Origin: Bacteroidales bacterium
GTDB taxonomy: Bacteria; Bacteroidota; Bacteroidia; Bacteroidales; P3
Assembly: GCA_017962545.1 (NCBI GenBank)
Contig: JAGCVD010000019.1
Location: 1-64,000, forward strand
Reading direction: 5' to 3'
DNA: 64,000 nucleotides
Of the stretch, positions 31,769 to 40,968 are shown in pieces. Under the pieces are notes generated by a model. That model did no database searches, was not told the origin of the DNA, and saw only the letters and a program-made list of their open reading frames with translations. Position numbers and translations under genes: made by a program. The first letter of the stretch is position 1; each line of letters opens with the position of its first letter.

Positions 31769-34570
31769 ATGAAAAAAGTATTATTCGTTTTGGGTTTGGC
31801 TATGTGCTGCACCTTCGCCATGGCTCAGACCAACAAGGTGGCTCCCAAGTTGGGTAACCCCAACCGCGCCATCCAAGAAAAGATTGTAGTTACGGACAAT
31901 CCCGTGGACTACAAGGCTTCCATCTTCACCAAGGACGATGTGACCCCGCTGGGTTACTATCAGTTCGCTCCCGCTGAGACCGTTACCATCGGTACCGTGG
32001 CCACTGGCGACACCATCGACGGTCAGGCTGTCGCTGCCGCCGCCGCCCACAACCGTCAGGACTGGCACCTCAAATGGCAACGTATCGCCGACAGCGCCAC
32101 GACCCACGACACCGCTGCTTTCATCTCCAGATTCCCTGGCTTCCTGCAATACATGCCTTTGGCAACTCTGAATGCCTACATGGGTGTCCGTAACGGCATT
32201 GAGAACGACAACGGCTTCATGCTGCTCAGCCTCGGTGAGGACGATGCTCCCAGCAACAACTCCATCAACACCTATTTCGCATTGCCCGCTGCGAACCTGA
32301 ATCCTTCGGTTATCCTTGTCGACGTGACCTGGCGTCAGTACTATCGTAAATACTACGATGAGTGCTACCTCGACTATATGCTGAATGGCAACTGGTTCTC
32401 CTTCGAGGTGAACGTCACCGGTGTCGACGTCAGCGTGGGTGGTACTGCCCCTGCCGCCATGGTCGCCACCCTGCCCGCTACTGTCGTGGCTCAGGACTCC
32501 CTCAAGATTCGCTTCCGTCTGTATGCCAGCGGCGGTAACTGGTACGGCTACGGCTGGGCCATCGACGAGGTGAAGATTCTCCCCGTTACCACTCCCGCCC
32601 GTTGGAGCTTCAACAGCGAAGGTCTCATCAACGGTTTCTATGGCACCCTGCCCCAGGGCTTCCAAATCCCTGTCTCCTACACCGTCTTTGCCCGCAACAC
32701 CAGTGTTGACAGCCTCTATGGCAACACCCTGGCCATCCACCACAACTATGAAGGTGGTGCTTGGAGCGAGGTCTTCAGCGTCAACGAGCCTGGTCTCCCT
32801 GCTGGCGACCCCACCGCTGACTATGTCTTCGACATCGACGAGAGCGGCTTCATGATGTCGGGTGTCGGCTTCGGCGACTACTGCGGCTATCATGCTTTCC
32901 CCGAGTATTACAGCCACTATGGCAAGACCGACGCTCAGTTGGCTGCCCTTAACTATGGCCGTCGCAGCCTGCCCACCACCCAGCCCGGTAAGCATCAGTT
33001 CAGCGTCATCGCCAACAACGGCAATGGCTTGAACGACACCCTCGAGCTTATGACCTACACCGTTTCCGAGGACATGGATGTCGACTCCACCGTCGGCCGC
33101 ACTATCCCCGGCTACCGTTGGGCCAACGATAACGGTATCATCCCCGGTGGTCGTGAGTTCGCCTATGGTTTCTCCGATGACGACCCCACCACCCCGTCCG
33201 ATGACGCCGGTTATGTCACGAGCGACTGCGGTCACCAGTATGAGCAGACCTATGAGGTCCTGACCCGTTACAACACTCCCAGTGTCATCCCGACCGACGC
33301 CGATGGCAATCCTTGGGTTATCCGTGGTATCGAGTATGTCACCTCCACCAAGCTGACCTCCGCCCGCGTGGCTGGCTCCACCATCGCTCCCCTCATCTAC
33401 AAATATATTATGGAAGATGGTGACACCACATGGCGTTGGTATAGTGCCTCTGGCTTAACTGGTTCTTACTACCAGATTGACGGCACCAGCGCCCCCGCCG
33501 ATGCTGCCGAGCTTATTGGCTACAACACCACTGAGAGCGGTAACTACTACTGCTACAACATCCTCCTCCCCGACCAGCCCGCCCTCGAGCCCAATGTGAG
33601 CTTCCTGCTGGGTTATGAGAACGGTGGTGGCGGCGACTTCGCTGTGGCCAGCACTGCCTATAGCTTCAAGAGCGGTGACGGTACCAACGACTACACCTCC
33701 TATTCCAGAGTCGAGGAGTTGGAAGATTTCTACAACCAGCTCACTCCCGCCAACAAGGTTTATGACGCCTATTGCTACGATCCCCTCCAGGGTGCCCGCA
33801 GCGATACCTCGCGCCACACCGTCAGCGGCTGGAACATCACTACCTATCCTATGATCCGCCTCATCGTCGGACCCAGAATGACGATCCGCAACTACGGCAT
33901 CTACCTCGACTGCGGCACGACCGAAGGCGAGTACTGGATTTACAACGACGGCTCCAATGGCTGCGGTACGACTGACAGCCTTGTCCAGGGTTCGGGCAAC
34001 ACCTACTACGTCATCCCCGGTCCTGAGGACGAAATGTCGTATCAGGATGATAACAAGAACTACTACATCGATACCACCGACGGCTTCGCCTTCAACAAGG
34101 TTATCGACGCTATCTATCTCGACGGTGTCGCCATCGACCTCGACGATGAGAACATGGTGACCAAGGTTCCCTACATCTTCTACTGGCCGGGCCACACCCC
34201 CGTCGACGATGATCCTTGGCAGCCCGCCGTCGTGCGTTACTACTATGCCATTTCTCTCCGCGGCGTCAATGCCGACCACACCATCACCGCTTCCTGCCAC
34301 ACCGAGACGCTGAGCATCCGCAACATTGAGGACAATGTGAACCTGACCCTGGCTCCCAACCCCGCCACCGCCCAGGTCCGTCTCAATGTCGCCGGCTTCA
34401 GCGGCAAGGCCAACTGCAGCATCATCGATATGAGCGGCCGCGTGGTCTACAGCGCTGACATCACCGCTGGTGAGAGCGTTATCAACCTCAATGGTGTTCC
34501 CGCTGGTGCCTACTTCGTGCGCGTCACCAATGAAGCCTTCAGCAAGGTTGAGAAACTCATCGTCCGCTAA
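31769..34570 (+). CDS. large T9SS-secreted surface protein with type A sorting domain
   Basis: 933 residues from the ATG at 31769 (MKKVLFVLGLAMCCTFAMAQ), chosen because it starts a perfect signal peptide. Around 130-275 is a jelly-roll region like the cleaved-adhesin/MAM fold (FSFEVNVTG, SLKIRFRLYASGG, GYGWAIDEVKILP). Two similar sandwich regions follow, with Tyr and Asp rich loops. The last 80 residues form the T9SS type A domain: LTLAPNPATAQVRLNV, IIDMSGRVVYS, VPAGAYFVRVTN, KVEKLIVR. Codons are strikingly uniform, mostly C-ending, suggesting a very abundant protein. It has its own strong promoter and terminator. Function unknown; adhesin or surface-layer component are possible. Confidence 0.9.
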   Translation: MKKVLFVLGLAMCCTFAMAQTNKVAPKLGNPNRAIQEKIVVTDNPVDYKASIFTKDDVTPLGYYQFAPAETVTIGTVATGDTIDGQAVAAAAAHNRQDWHLKWQRIADSATTHDTAAFISRFPGFLQYMPLATLNAYMGVRNGIENDNGFMLLSLGEDDAPSNNSINTYFALPAANLNPSVILVDVTWRQYYRKYYDECYLDYMLNGNWFSFEVNVTGVDVSVGGTAPAAMVATLPATVVAQDSLKIRFRLYASGGNWYGYGWAIDEVKILPVTTPARWSFNSEGLINGFYGTLPQGFQIPVSYTVFARNTSVDSLYGNTLAIHHNYEGGAWSEVFSVNEPGLPAGDPTADYVFDIDESGFMMSGVGFGDYCGYHAFPEYYSHYGKTDAQLAALNYGRRSLPTTQPGKHQFSVIANNGNGLNDTLELMTYTVSEDMDVDSTVGRTIPGYRWANDNGIIPGGREFAYGFSDDDPTTPSDDAGYVTSDCGHQYEQTYEVLTRYNTPSVIPTDADGNPWVIRGIEYVTSTKLTSARVAGSTIAPLIYKYIMEDGDTTWRWYSASGLTGSYYQIDGTSAPADAAELIGYNTTESGNYYCYNILLPDQPALEPNVSFLLGYENGGGGDFAVASTAYSFKSGDGTNDYTSYSRVEELEDFYNQLTPANKVYDAYCYDPLQGARSDTSRHTVSGWNITTYPMIRLIVGPRMTIRNYGIYLDCGTTEGEYWIYNDGSNGCGTTDSLVQGSGNTYYVIPGPEDEMSYQDDNKNYYIDTTDGFAFNKVIDAIYLDGVAIDLDDENMVTKVPYIFYWPGHTPVDDDPWQPAVVRYYYAISLRGVNADHTITASCHTETLSIRNIEDNVNLTLAPNPATAQVRLNVAGFSGKANCSIIDMSGRVVYSADITAGESVINLNGVPAGAYFVRVTNEAFSKVEKLIVR

Positions 34571-34590
34571 TCCTAGCCGACACAATACAA

Positions 34591-34628
34591 AAAGAGAGCA
34601 GCCCACGGGCTGCTCTCTTTTTTTTTAG
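34591..34628. terminator. strong bidirectional rho-independent terminator
   Basis: AAAGAGAGCAGCCC (34591-34604) pairs perfectly with GGGCTGCTCTCTTT (34607-34620), followed by a T run. It lies between the convergent T9SS cargo gene and yicC; the A run on the left side serves the minus strand. Confidence 0.93.
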
Positions 34629-34650
34629 ATAATCTGATTATCTGGATGTC

Positions 34651-35514
34651 CTAGAGGACGTTTCCCAACTGCTCTTTAATCTTCTCCAGTTCGTCCTTCA
34701 TGACGACGACCAGGCGTTGTATCTCCACATGGTTGGCCTTGGAGCCTGTGGTGTTGATTTCGCGCCCCATCTCCTGCGCCACGAAGCCCAGTTTCTTGCC
34801 GCAGGAAGGTTCGTCGGCCATTGTCTGGCGGAAGTAGTCGATGTGCTTCTGCAGACGTACCTTCTCCTCGGTGATGTCGAGTTTCTCGAGGTAGTAGATG
34901 AGCTCCTGCTCGAAGCGGTTCTCGTCGACGGCCTTGATGTCGGCCTCGGCCATCCAGCGGCGGATGCGCTCCTTGGCGGTGTCGATGCGTTCGGCTTCGT
35001 AGGCGGGAATCTGGCGGAGCATCTGCTCGATGAGGTCTACATGGCTGTGGAAGTCCTTTTCGAGGACGATGCCCTCATGGAGGCGGAACTGGTCGACTAG
35101 CATGATGGCTTCGCGCAGGCCGCCCTCCACGGTTTCCCAGGCTCGGTCGTCGAGCTCCTGCTCGGTGGGGGCGTTGTTCCACAGGTCGGGCATCGTCATC
35201 AGTTTGTCGAACAGAGATGTCGTGCCGGCGCCAAGGTCGGCAGCGATGTGTTGCAGGGTGTGGTAGCGCTCGCGGAGCAGTTCTTCGTTGAGGGCTCCCG
35301 AGGTGCTGCCGGATTCCTCGCTGACGGTGCATTCCACCTTGCCGCGTTCCAGACGTCCCAGCAGGGTGCGCACCTCCAGTTCGCGCGAACGCAATGATGC
35401 TGGCAACTTGACGATGAGGTCGAGTTGCTTGCTGTTGAGGGTCTTGATTTCGATATTCACTTTCTTCTCGCCAAGGTCGCGCTGGACCTTGGCGTAGCCG
35501 GTCATTGATTTCAT
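34651..35514 (-). CDS. yicC: YicC family endoribonuclease
   Basis: 287 residues, normal length. The N-terminal block MKSMTGYAKVQRDLGEKKVNIEIKTLNSK is diagnostic, as is the C-terminal DUF1732 ending MGREINTTGSKANHVEIQRLVVVMKDELEKIKEQ, which carries the Glu and Asn residues of the metal site. YicC proteins are RNases, and in E. coli YicC degrades small RNAs. It is separated from apbE by one base, so it is cotranscribed with it. Cytoplasmic. Confidence 0.95.
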   Translation of the reverse strand: MKSMTGYAKVQRDLGEKKVNIEIKTLNSKQLDLIVKLPASLRSRELEVRTLLGRLERGKVECTVSEESGSTSGALNEELLRERYHTLQHIAADLGAGTTSLFDKLMTMPDLWNNAPTEQELDDRAWETVEGGLREAIMLVDQFRLHEGIVLEKDFHSHVDLIEQMLRQIPAYEAERIDTAKERIRRWMAEADIKAVDENRFEQELIYYLEKLDITEEKVRLQKHIDYFRQTMADEPSCGKKLGFVAQEMGREINTTGSKANHVEIQRLVVVMKDELEKIKEQLGNVL

Positions 35515-35515
35515 G

Positions 35516-36556
35516 TTATCTGATGATTAATTGTTCAAACACGGGGGTTGCATAAGAGGCTAGGGTGCCGCAGGAGTCGTAGATGAAGAGCACAGCCTCG
35601 GTGCCGGGGCCGTCGTGGTGGGCGGCGATGAAGGCGCGGGCGCTGTCGAGCCCCATGACCATGTAGGCCGTGGCCATGGCGTCGGCCAGCCAGCCCTCGC
35701 GCTCGACGACCGAGACGCTGAGCAGCGAGTGCTGTACGGGACGTCCTGTGGCGGGGTCGATGGTGTGGGAGTAGCGCACGCCGTCGCGCTCGTAGTATTT
35801 GCGGTAGCTGCCCGAGGTGACCACCGAGGCGTCGCGCAGGTCGATGGCCGTCATCACCACCGGCGCGCTGGTGTCGCTGGCGGCAGGGCGCTCGATGCCC
35901 ACGCGCCAGGATTGGCCGTGGGCTTTGGTCCCTCTGGCCACCACTTCGCCTCCGATGTCGACGAGGTAGTCGTGGATGTCGTAGCTGTCGAGCAGTTGCC
36001 CGACGAGGTCGGCGGCATAGCCTTGGGCGATGGCGTTGAAGTCGAGTTCGGTGTCGTCGTACTGCCGGTGGTAGCGTTCTCCGTTGCTGCCGATGTCGCC
36101 GTGTGCGGCGCGCAGCATATCGGCCAGCATGGCGCTGTCGGGCTCGCTGCGCTCGCGGAAGCTGAAGCCCCAAGCCTGCACCAGACGTCCCACGCGCGGG
36201 TCGAAGGCGCCCTGGGTGTAGTCATGGATATAGAGTGAACTGTCAAGCAGGAAACGGAGCACGTCGTCGAGGTTGTCGGTGAGACCGGCATTGAGGCGTC
36301 GCAGCAGCGAGCTGTCGACCCACAGTGAGGCGCTCTGGTCGAAGGCCGCCAGCAGCGAGTCAACCTGCGGCTGCAGGTTGCGCTGCTGCGCATCGTAGTA
36401 TTGCACGCTGTAGTAGGTGCCCTGCGCCTCGCCGTACAGTTGCACGGGAGCGTCGCTGCGGCAGCCCGTGAGAAGGAGTGTCAGCAGCAGGCTGCCTGCA
36501 AAAAAGCGTCCGACACCGAAGTGCCAGACGCTCTTACCATGAAAAAGATTATTCAT
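35516..36556 (-). CDS. apbE: ApbE, FAD:protein FMN transferase (lipoprotein)
   Basis: 346 residues; attaches FMN to threonines of envelope flavoproteins such as NqrC or RnfG. A lipoprotein signal ends LLLTLLLTGC (Cys32). ApbE motifs present: ELDFNAIAQGYAADLV, YLVDIGGEVVARGTK, VVTSGSYRKYYERDG and SHTIDPATGRP, so the Mg/FAD site looks complete. No flavoprotein substrate gene is in the window. The ATG at 36556 shares a base with the stop of the upstream T9SS cargo gene (TAATG), an unexpected coupling. Confidence 0.93.
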   Translation of the reverse strand: MNNLFHGKSVWHFGVGRFFAGSLLLTLLLTGCRSDAPVQLYGEAQGTYYSVQYYDAQQRNLQPQVDSLLAAFDQSASLWVDSSLLRRLNAGLTDNLDDVLRFLLDSSLYIHDYTQGAFDPRVGRLVQAWGFSFRERSEPDSAMLADMLRAAHGDIGSNGERYHRQYDDTELDFNAIAQGYAADLVGQLLDSYDIHDYLVDIGGEVVARGTKAHGQSWRVGIERPAASDTSAPVVMTAIDLRDASVVTSGSYRKYYERDGVRYSHTIDPATGRPVQHSLLSVSVVEREGWLADAMATAYMVMGLDSARAFIAAHHDGPGTEAVLFIYDSCGTLASYATPVFEQLIIR

Positions 36557-38868
36557 TACTTGTTGACGATGATTTTGCGGGTGGTCAGGCTGCCGTCGGC
36601 ACCGCCGATTTGCAGCGTGTAGGTTCCGCTCGTCAGGTTGCCAAGGTCGAGCTGCACGGCGTTGCCGTCAACATGACGGCGGACGACCTGTTGACCCAGG
36701 GCGTTGTAAATCACCACCTCGGCCATGCCCTCGATACTCTCGATGTTGAGGTAGCGGCTGGCAGGGTTGGGATAGATGTTCACGTGGAGTGTCTCGACCT
36801 CGTCGATACCCACGTTGGAGGTGACGGTAATCCAGTTGTGGGCGGTGCAGTTCTTGACGCTCTTCGACTCGAGGTGCACCTCGGTGTTGTGAGTCACGTT
36901 GTTCAGCACCAGGCTGTCGGCCGTGGCGCCGGACTGTGTCTGGGTGCCGTCGACGTACCAAGTGTACTTGGAGATGGCGTCGCTGGTGGCCGTCGGGACG
37001 GCTCTCAGCACGGTGCTGTCGCCGGGCTCCAGCATCCATTCGCCCTCAATGTTGATGACGGGGGTCTTGTTGACGGTCAGCGTCAGGCGGCCAATCTGCA
37101 GGCAGCCGTGAACGGTAGTCTCCTCAAGGGTGTCGCGGTAGCTGCCGGACTCGGTGTAGGTGCGGCCGTCGAACTCTTCCCAAGTGTAACTGTCGCAGAC
37201 CGTGGCGGTGCGCTCAATCATACTGTTGCGGTGGATGACCAGGTTCACATGCACGATGGAGTCGTAGCAGCGGGCCTGGTTGCTGGAGTGGTGCTCCTCC
37301 CAACGGAAGTTGCTGTCGATAGTCACCTCATTGGTGTTGTTGGTGGGTGCCGAGAGGTTGATCCAGCGGCCATATTTGCGGTCGGCCTTGAACTGGAAGC
37401 GCTCGCAGACGGCGGTGTCGATGCTGTCGGCACGGTAGCGCTGCTCGGGAATGTTCAGGTTGAGGTTTAGCGTGCGGTAGGTCTTGCAGTTGGTACCGCT
37501 GGCTACAGAGAAGAGGGTGTCGCCCTCGGCGCTGACGCTGTGGTAGCCACCGGTGGTGAATGTCGTGGAGGCGTTCTGCCACATATTGGAAGTGGTGTTA
37601 TAACGCTTGAAGGAGTAGTTGTACGATGTGCCGCAGTAGTACTGGTTCACAGTGTCGCTCTTGGAATAGAAGGTGAGGCTGAGGGTGTAGTACGAGGTGC
37701 AACCGTTGACGGTGTCGTTGACGACGACAGTGGTGACGGTGTCACGGGTGAAGCGGTAGTTGGTGGCAGCACCGGGCAGAGGTAGCGAGGGGCAGCTGGT
37801 CTTCCAATTGTAGGCGTCACCGCAGTAGGCGGCGAAGGTGGTGTCATAATGGTTGCCCGAGAAGGAAACCTGAATGGCGACCATACTGTCGCAGTTGCCG
37901 ATGGTGCTGGTGTAGAGGTGGTAGTGCACGTTGGTGTCGGTGATGACGGTGCCGTTCCAAGTGTAGCTGCAGCCGGCGTTGATAGGTATGACCTCTGCGT
38001 CGGCGCTATCGGTGACGCTGGTTACGATGGTGACATCAATGGCATCGTGGTGCAGGCAGGGCGCCGGGCCGGAGGTGGAGAGGTAGGTGCCATAGGTGCT
38101 GTCGTGCACATACACGTTGGAGGTGAAGATGGTGTCTCTCCAAGTGGGTTTATACGCATCACAGGCCACCACGGCAACGGTGTCAGACTGCTCGCCGCTG
38201 AAAGAGGTCACACGAATGTGCACGATACTGTCGCACTGTCCCACGGCGGTCTTGAAGCCTCTCGTGTACACCGACGTGTCGGTCAGCGTCATGTTGTTCC
38301 ACTTATAGCTGCAGCCCGCCGTCACCTCGATGGTGTCGAGGTTCACGTACTCGGGATGTACGGTAAGTGTAATGACATTGTGGTAGGTGCATTCACTATT
38401 GGTGATGACAGTGTCAATCACACGGCTCTCGGTGAACACCTGGTTCCAGGGGGCTGTGTAGCTGCCGCACACCGTCACGGTCTTGACGGTGTCGACGTTG
38501 GCCAGCGTGACCTGTACCTTCACTATGCTGTCGCAGGTGCTGACGGCCGTCAGGGTGTCCAGGAACGAGCCGGCGGTGGTCCATGTCGTGCCGTTCAACG
38601 TGACGCTGCATTCGCCAAACAGGGGAATGGCTTCGGTGGTGTCGATGTACGAATCTTTTTTGTCGAAATAGAGCACATAAGTAGTGTCTCCGTTGACGTA
38701 AGTCACCACAGTGTCACGGCTGTACTGCTGATTGTTGCGAGGCCACGTGTAGGCGTTGCAGGAAGATATGCTGTCGATTTTCAGCTCGAATCCCAAGGTC
38801 CCTTGGGCGAAGACTGCCGGCAGACTTACCATGGCCAATAACAAAGTCAATAACACTTTTTTCATCAT
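36556..38868 (-). CDS. T9SS-secreted protein with repeated CDS-motif beta domains, type A sorting domain
   Basis: 770 residues (or 769 if the second of two ATGs is used); signal MMKKVLLTLLLAMVSLPAVFAQ. The body is a chain of about seven beta modules of 70-110 residues, each with a cysteine pair and patterns like ACDAYKPTWRDTIFTSNVYV, GCSYTWNGTVITDTNV, and CDSIVHIRVT / CDSMVAIQVS, typical of exported Bacteroidales surface proteins. A T9SS type A domain ends it: NIYPNPASRYLNIESIEG, VIYNALGQQVVRR, LTSGTYTLQIGG, LTTRKIIVNK. Likely a surface adhesin or filament component. A TATCTTTG box lies about 100 bases upstream. It overlaps apbE by one base. Confidence 0.87.
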   Translation of the reverse strand: MMKKVLLTLLLAMVSLPAVFAQGTLGFELKIDSISSCNAYTWPRNNQQYSRDTVVTYVNGDTTYVLYFDKKDSYIDTTEAIPLFGECSVTLNGTTWTTAGSFLDTLTAVSTCDSIVKVQVTLANVDTVKTVTVCGSYTAPWNQVFTESRVIDTVITNSECTYHNVITLTVHPEYVNLDTIEVTAGCSYKWNNMTLTDTSVYTRGFKTAVGQCDSIVHIRVTSFSGEQSDTVAVVACDAYKPTWRDTIFTSNVYVHDSTYGTYLSTSGPAPCLHHDAIDVTIVTSVTDSADAEVIPINAGCSYTWNGTVITDTNVHYHLYTSTIGNCDSMVAIQVSFSGNHYDTTFAAYCGDAYNWKTSCPSLPLPGAATNYRFTRDTVTTVVVNDTVNGCTSYYTLSLTFYSKSDTVNQYYCGTSYNYSFKRYNTTSNMWQNASTTFTTGGYHSVSAEGDTLFSVASGTNCKTYRTLNLNLNIPEQRYRADSIDTAVCERFQFKADRKYGRWINLSAPTNNTNEVTIDSNFRWEEHHSSNQARCYDSIVHVNLVIHRNSMIERTATVCDSYTWEEFDGRTYTESGSYRDTLEETTVHGCLQIGRLTLTVNKTPVINIEGEWMLEPGDSTVLRAVPTATSDAISKYTWYVDGTQTQSGATADSLVLNNVTHNTEVHLESKSVKNCTAHNWITVTSNVGIDEVETLHVNIYPNPASRYLNIESIEGMAEVVIYNALGQQVVRRHVDGNAVQLDLGNLTSGTYTLQIGGADGSLTTRKIIVNK

Positions 38869-38969
38869 GTTTATCTATTTTTTTATTATTTTATACAATA
38901 TAATTATATTCTTATCAACTAGTTTGTTGCACTCAAAAAACACCTTTGGGGGGCTCTGAGAACAATATG

Positions 38970-38977
38970 CAAAGATA
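38970..38977 (-). promoter_or_regulatory. TAnnTTTG -7 box upstream of the T9SS cargo gene
   Basis: Minus-strand TATCTTTG (38977-38970), about 100 bases before the start at 38868. The -33 region is A/T-rich without a clear TTTG. Confidence 0.5.
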
Positions 38978-39071
38978 AGACTTTTTTTTAAATTGTCGAA
39001 TAAAAATAAAAAAATCCTCCTTTTTTGTGACTTTTTAATAATAAGTTGCGGAGGCTCGAATGACATGGATG

Positions 39072-40487
39072 TCAGTCGCGCAGCACGAGTTCGGCGATGT
39101 TCTCCACGTGCTGGGTGTGGGGGAACATGTCGACGGGCTGGATACGTCGCACGTCGTAGCGTGCAGCAAGCAGACGTAAGTCGCGGGCCTGGGTGGCGGG
39201 GTTGCAACTGACGTAGACGATTTTGCGCGGCGCCGTGGCGAGGAGTTGCTCGACGACTTTCTCGTGCATGCCGGCGCGCGGCGGATCGGTGACGACGACG
39301 TCGGGGCGTCCGTTGGCCTCGATGAACTCGGGTGTGAGCACCTGGGCCATGTCGCCGGCAAAGAAGGCGGTGTTGTCGAAGCCGTTGAGGGTGGCATTGC
39401 GGCGTGCATCGGCGATGGCCTCTTCGACATACTCGATGCCGACCACCCGCCGGACCTGTGCCGCCAGGAAGAGGGCGATGGTGCCGGTGCCGGTGTAGAG
39501 GTCGTAGAGTGTGTCGGTGGACTGAAGTTCTGCAAGTTGCGCCACATGGCTGTAGAGCCGTTCCGCCTGACGCGAGTTGGTCTGGTAGAACGACTTGGGG
39601 TTGATGATGAAGTGCAGCTGGCGGCCGTCGGGCGTGGTCATCTGCTCCTCAATATGGTCGTCGCCCAGGTAGGTGTGTACGTCGAGGTCGGAGTAAGAGT
39701 CGTTGAATTTGGTATTGACGATATATTGCAGCGAGGTAATCTGAGGGAATCGCTCGTGCAGCATGTCGAGCAACGGGAAGAGACGGGCGCTGTCCTCCTC
39801 GGCGATGATGACGATGACCATCCAGTGGCCGAGGGAACTATTGCGGATGACGAGGTTGCGGAGGAAGCCTGTATGGTTGCGGATGTCGTAGTAACTCAGG
39901 TCGTGCTCGACGGCGTAGTCGGCCACGGCGAGACGGATGTCATTGCTGGGGTCGGCTTGGAGAACGCAGCGGGTAATGGGGAGCACCTTGTCGAAGAGCT
40001 GGGGTATGTGGAAGCCGAGGGCTCCGTGCGGGGCGGGCTCTTCGTCGGGAAGGGTGCGCCAGGCGCGTGAAGAGAAGGTGAATTCCAGCTTGTTACGGTA
40101 GTAGTAGATATTGTCGGAGCCACAGATGGACTGCATGAGGGAGCAGTCGACACCGCCGAGGCGCTCGAGGTTGTCGCGCACCTGCCGTTGTTTGGCTTCC
40201 AACTGGGCAGCGTAACTCATGGTCTGCCACTTGCATCCGCCACAGGTGCCGAAGTGGGGGCAGGCCTGGTCGACGCGCAGAGGGCTCCAGGTGTGGAAAT
40301 GCACGGCGCGGCCTTCGGCATAGTTCTTCTTTTTTTTGTACAGCTGGATGTCGACCACGTCGCCAGGGACGACAAAGGGTACGAAGACCACAAGTCCGTC
40401 GACGCGCGCCACGGCCATGCCTTCGGCGCCGGCGTCAGCTATCGTGACCTGCTGCAGCAGGGGCAGGAGTTTATTTCTACGGCTCAT
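39072..40487 (-). CDS. rlmD: 23S rRNA (uracil-5)-methyltransferase, RlmD/RumA family
   Basis: 471 residues. An N-terminal TRAM domain (about 10-60) precedes the iron-sulfur cysteines CPHFGTCGGC (about 79-88) with a fourth in TRCVLQ. The catalytic domain has LYDLYTGTGTIALFLA, the VVTDPPRAGMH block, and the nucleophile region YVSCNPATQARDL. It forms m5U in 23S rRNA using AdoMet; other RumA paralogues act on different sites, so the exact uridine is inferred. The C-terminal DMFPHTQHVENIAEL is characteristic. It ends 190 bp from the T9SS cargo gene. Confidence 0.94.
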   Translation of the reverse strand: MSRRNKLLPLLQQVTIADAGAEGMAVARVDGLVVFVPFVVPGDVVDIQLYKKKKNYAEGRAVHFHTWSPLRVDQACPHFGTCGGCKWQTMSYAAQLEAKQRQVRDNLERLGGVDCSLMQSICGSDNIYYYRNKLEFTFSSRAWRTLPDEEPAPHGALGFHIPQLFDKVLPITRCVLQADPSNDIRLAVADYAVEHDLSYYDIRNHTGFLRNLVIRNSSLGHWMVIVIIAEEDSARLFPLLDMLHERFPQITSLQYIVNTKFNDSYSDLDVHTYLGDDHIEEQMTTPDGRQLHFIINPKSFYQTNSRQAERLYSHVAQLAELQSTDTLYDLYTGTGTIALFLAAQVRRVVGIEYVEEAIADARRNATLNGFDNTAFFAGDMAQVLTPEFIEANGRPDVVVTDPPRAGMHEKVVEQLLATAPRKIVYVSCNPATQARDLRLLAARYDVRRIQPVDMFPHTQHVENIAELVLRD

Positions 40488-40503
40488 AAGGGGACGTTTG
40501 AGT

Positions 40504-40534
40504 AAAAAAAAAGAAGTATCCTCCGGTACTTCTT
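40504..40534 (-). terminator. rho-independent terminator of rpmH
   Basis: Read on the minus strand: AAGAAGTA, loop CCGGAGGA, TACTTCTT, then a run of T (plus-strand A at 40504-40512). It lies 24 bp after the rpmH stop, before the rlmD start. Confidence 0.85.
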
Positions 40535-40557
40535 TCGTTCGTTGATGCCGTTGCTTT

Positions 40558-40704
40558 TTAGAGCTCGTCAGAGACGGTCAGTCTCTTGCGGCCTTTGCGG
40601 CGGCGGGCAGCCAGCACTTTCCTACCGTTGGCGGTAGACATTCTCTTGCGGAAACCGTGCTTGTTGACTCTTTTTCTCGTCGAAGGTTGGAATGTTCTCT
40701 TCAT
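40558..40704 (-). CDS. rpmH: 50S ribosomal protein L34
   Basis: 48 residues, beginning [19 protein letters not shown] and ending [10 protein letters not shown]. The basic L34 signature [20 protein letters not shown] is exact. In many bacteria rpmH lies next to rnpA near the origin; here rnpA is absent and rlmD follows after a terminator, so the gene appears as a single-gene unit. A TACTTTTG box lies at 40772-40779. Confidence 0.97.
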   Translation of the reverse strand: MKRTFQPSTRKRVNKHGFRKRMSTANGRKVLAARRRKGRKRLTVSDEL

Positions 40705-40771
40705 AGTATGTTGCTTTATTTGTTTCTGTTAACGCGTTTTGGGGTGTTGTTTCCCGTCAAATTTGGAAGTG

Positions 40772-40779
40772 CAAAAGTA
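40772..40779 (-). promoter_or_regulatory. TAnnTTTG -7 box for rpmH
   Basis: Minus-strand TACTTTTG (40779-40772), 68 bases before the rpmH start. No convincing -33 box. Confidence 0.55.
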
Positions 40780-40905
40780 CATAATTTTTTCAATACGACA
40801 GTAAAAAAATCGTCCCAGGTGTTAATATTATTATGTAAGATGCTGTTGTTGAGAGAGGAAGGAAATCAAAATAAATTCTTTTTTCACCAATTGAAAAATA
40901 ATTTG

Positions 40906-40913
40906 TACCTTTG
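40906..40913 (+). promoter_or_regulatory. TAnnTTTG -7 box for the TPR-like/secG genes
   Basis: TACCTTTG at 40906-40913, 56 bases before the ATG at 40969; the expected -33 region is T-rich without a clean TTTG. Confidence 0.6.
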
Positions 40914-40968
40914 CAAATCCAATTGACACTGTGAAAAGATGTTAAATTGGTGTAAATAAGAAAGCGAA

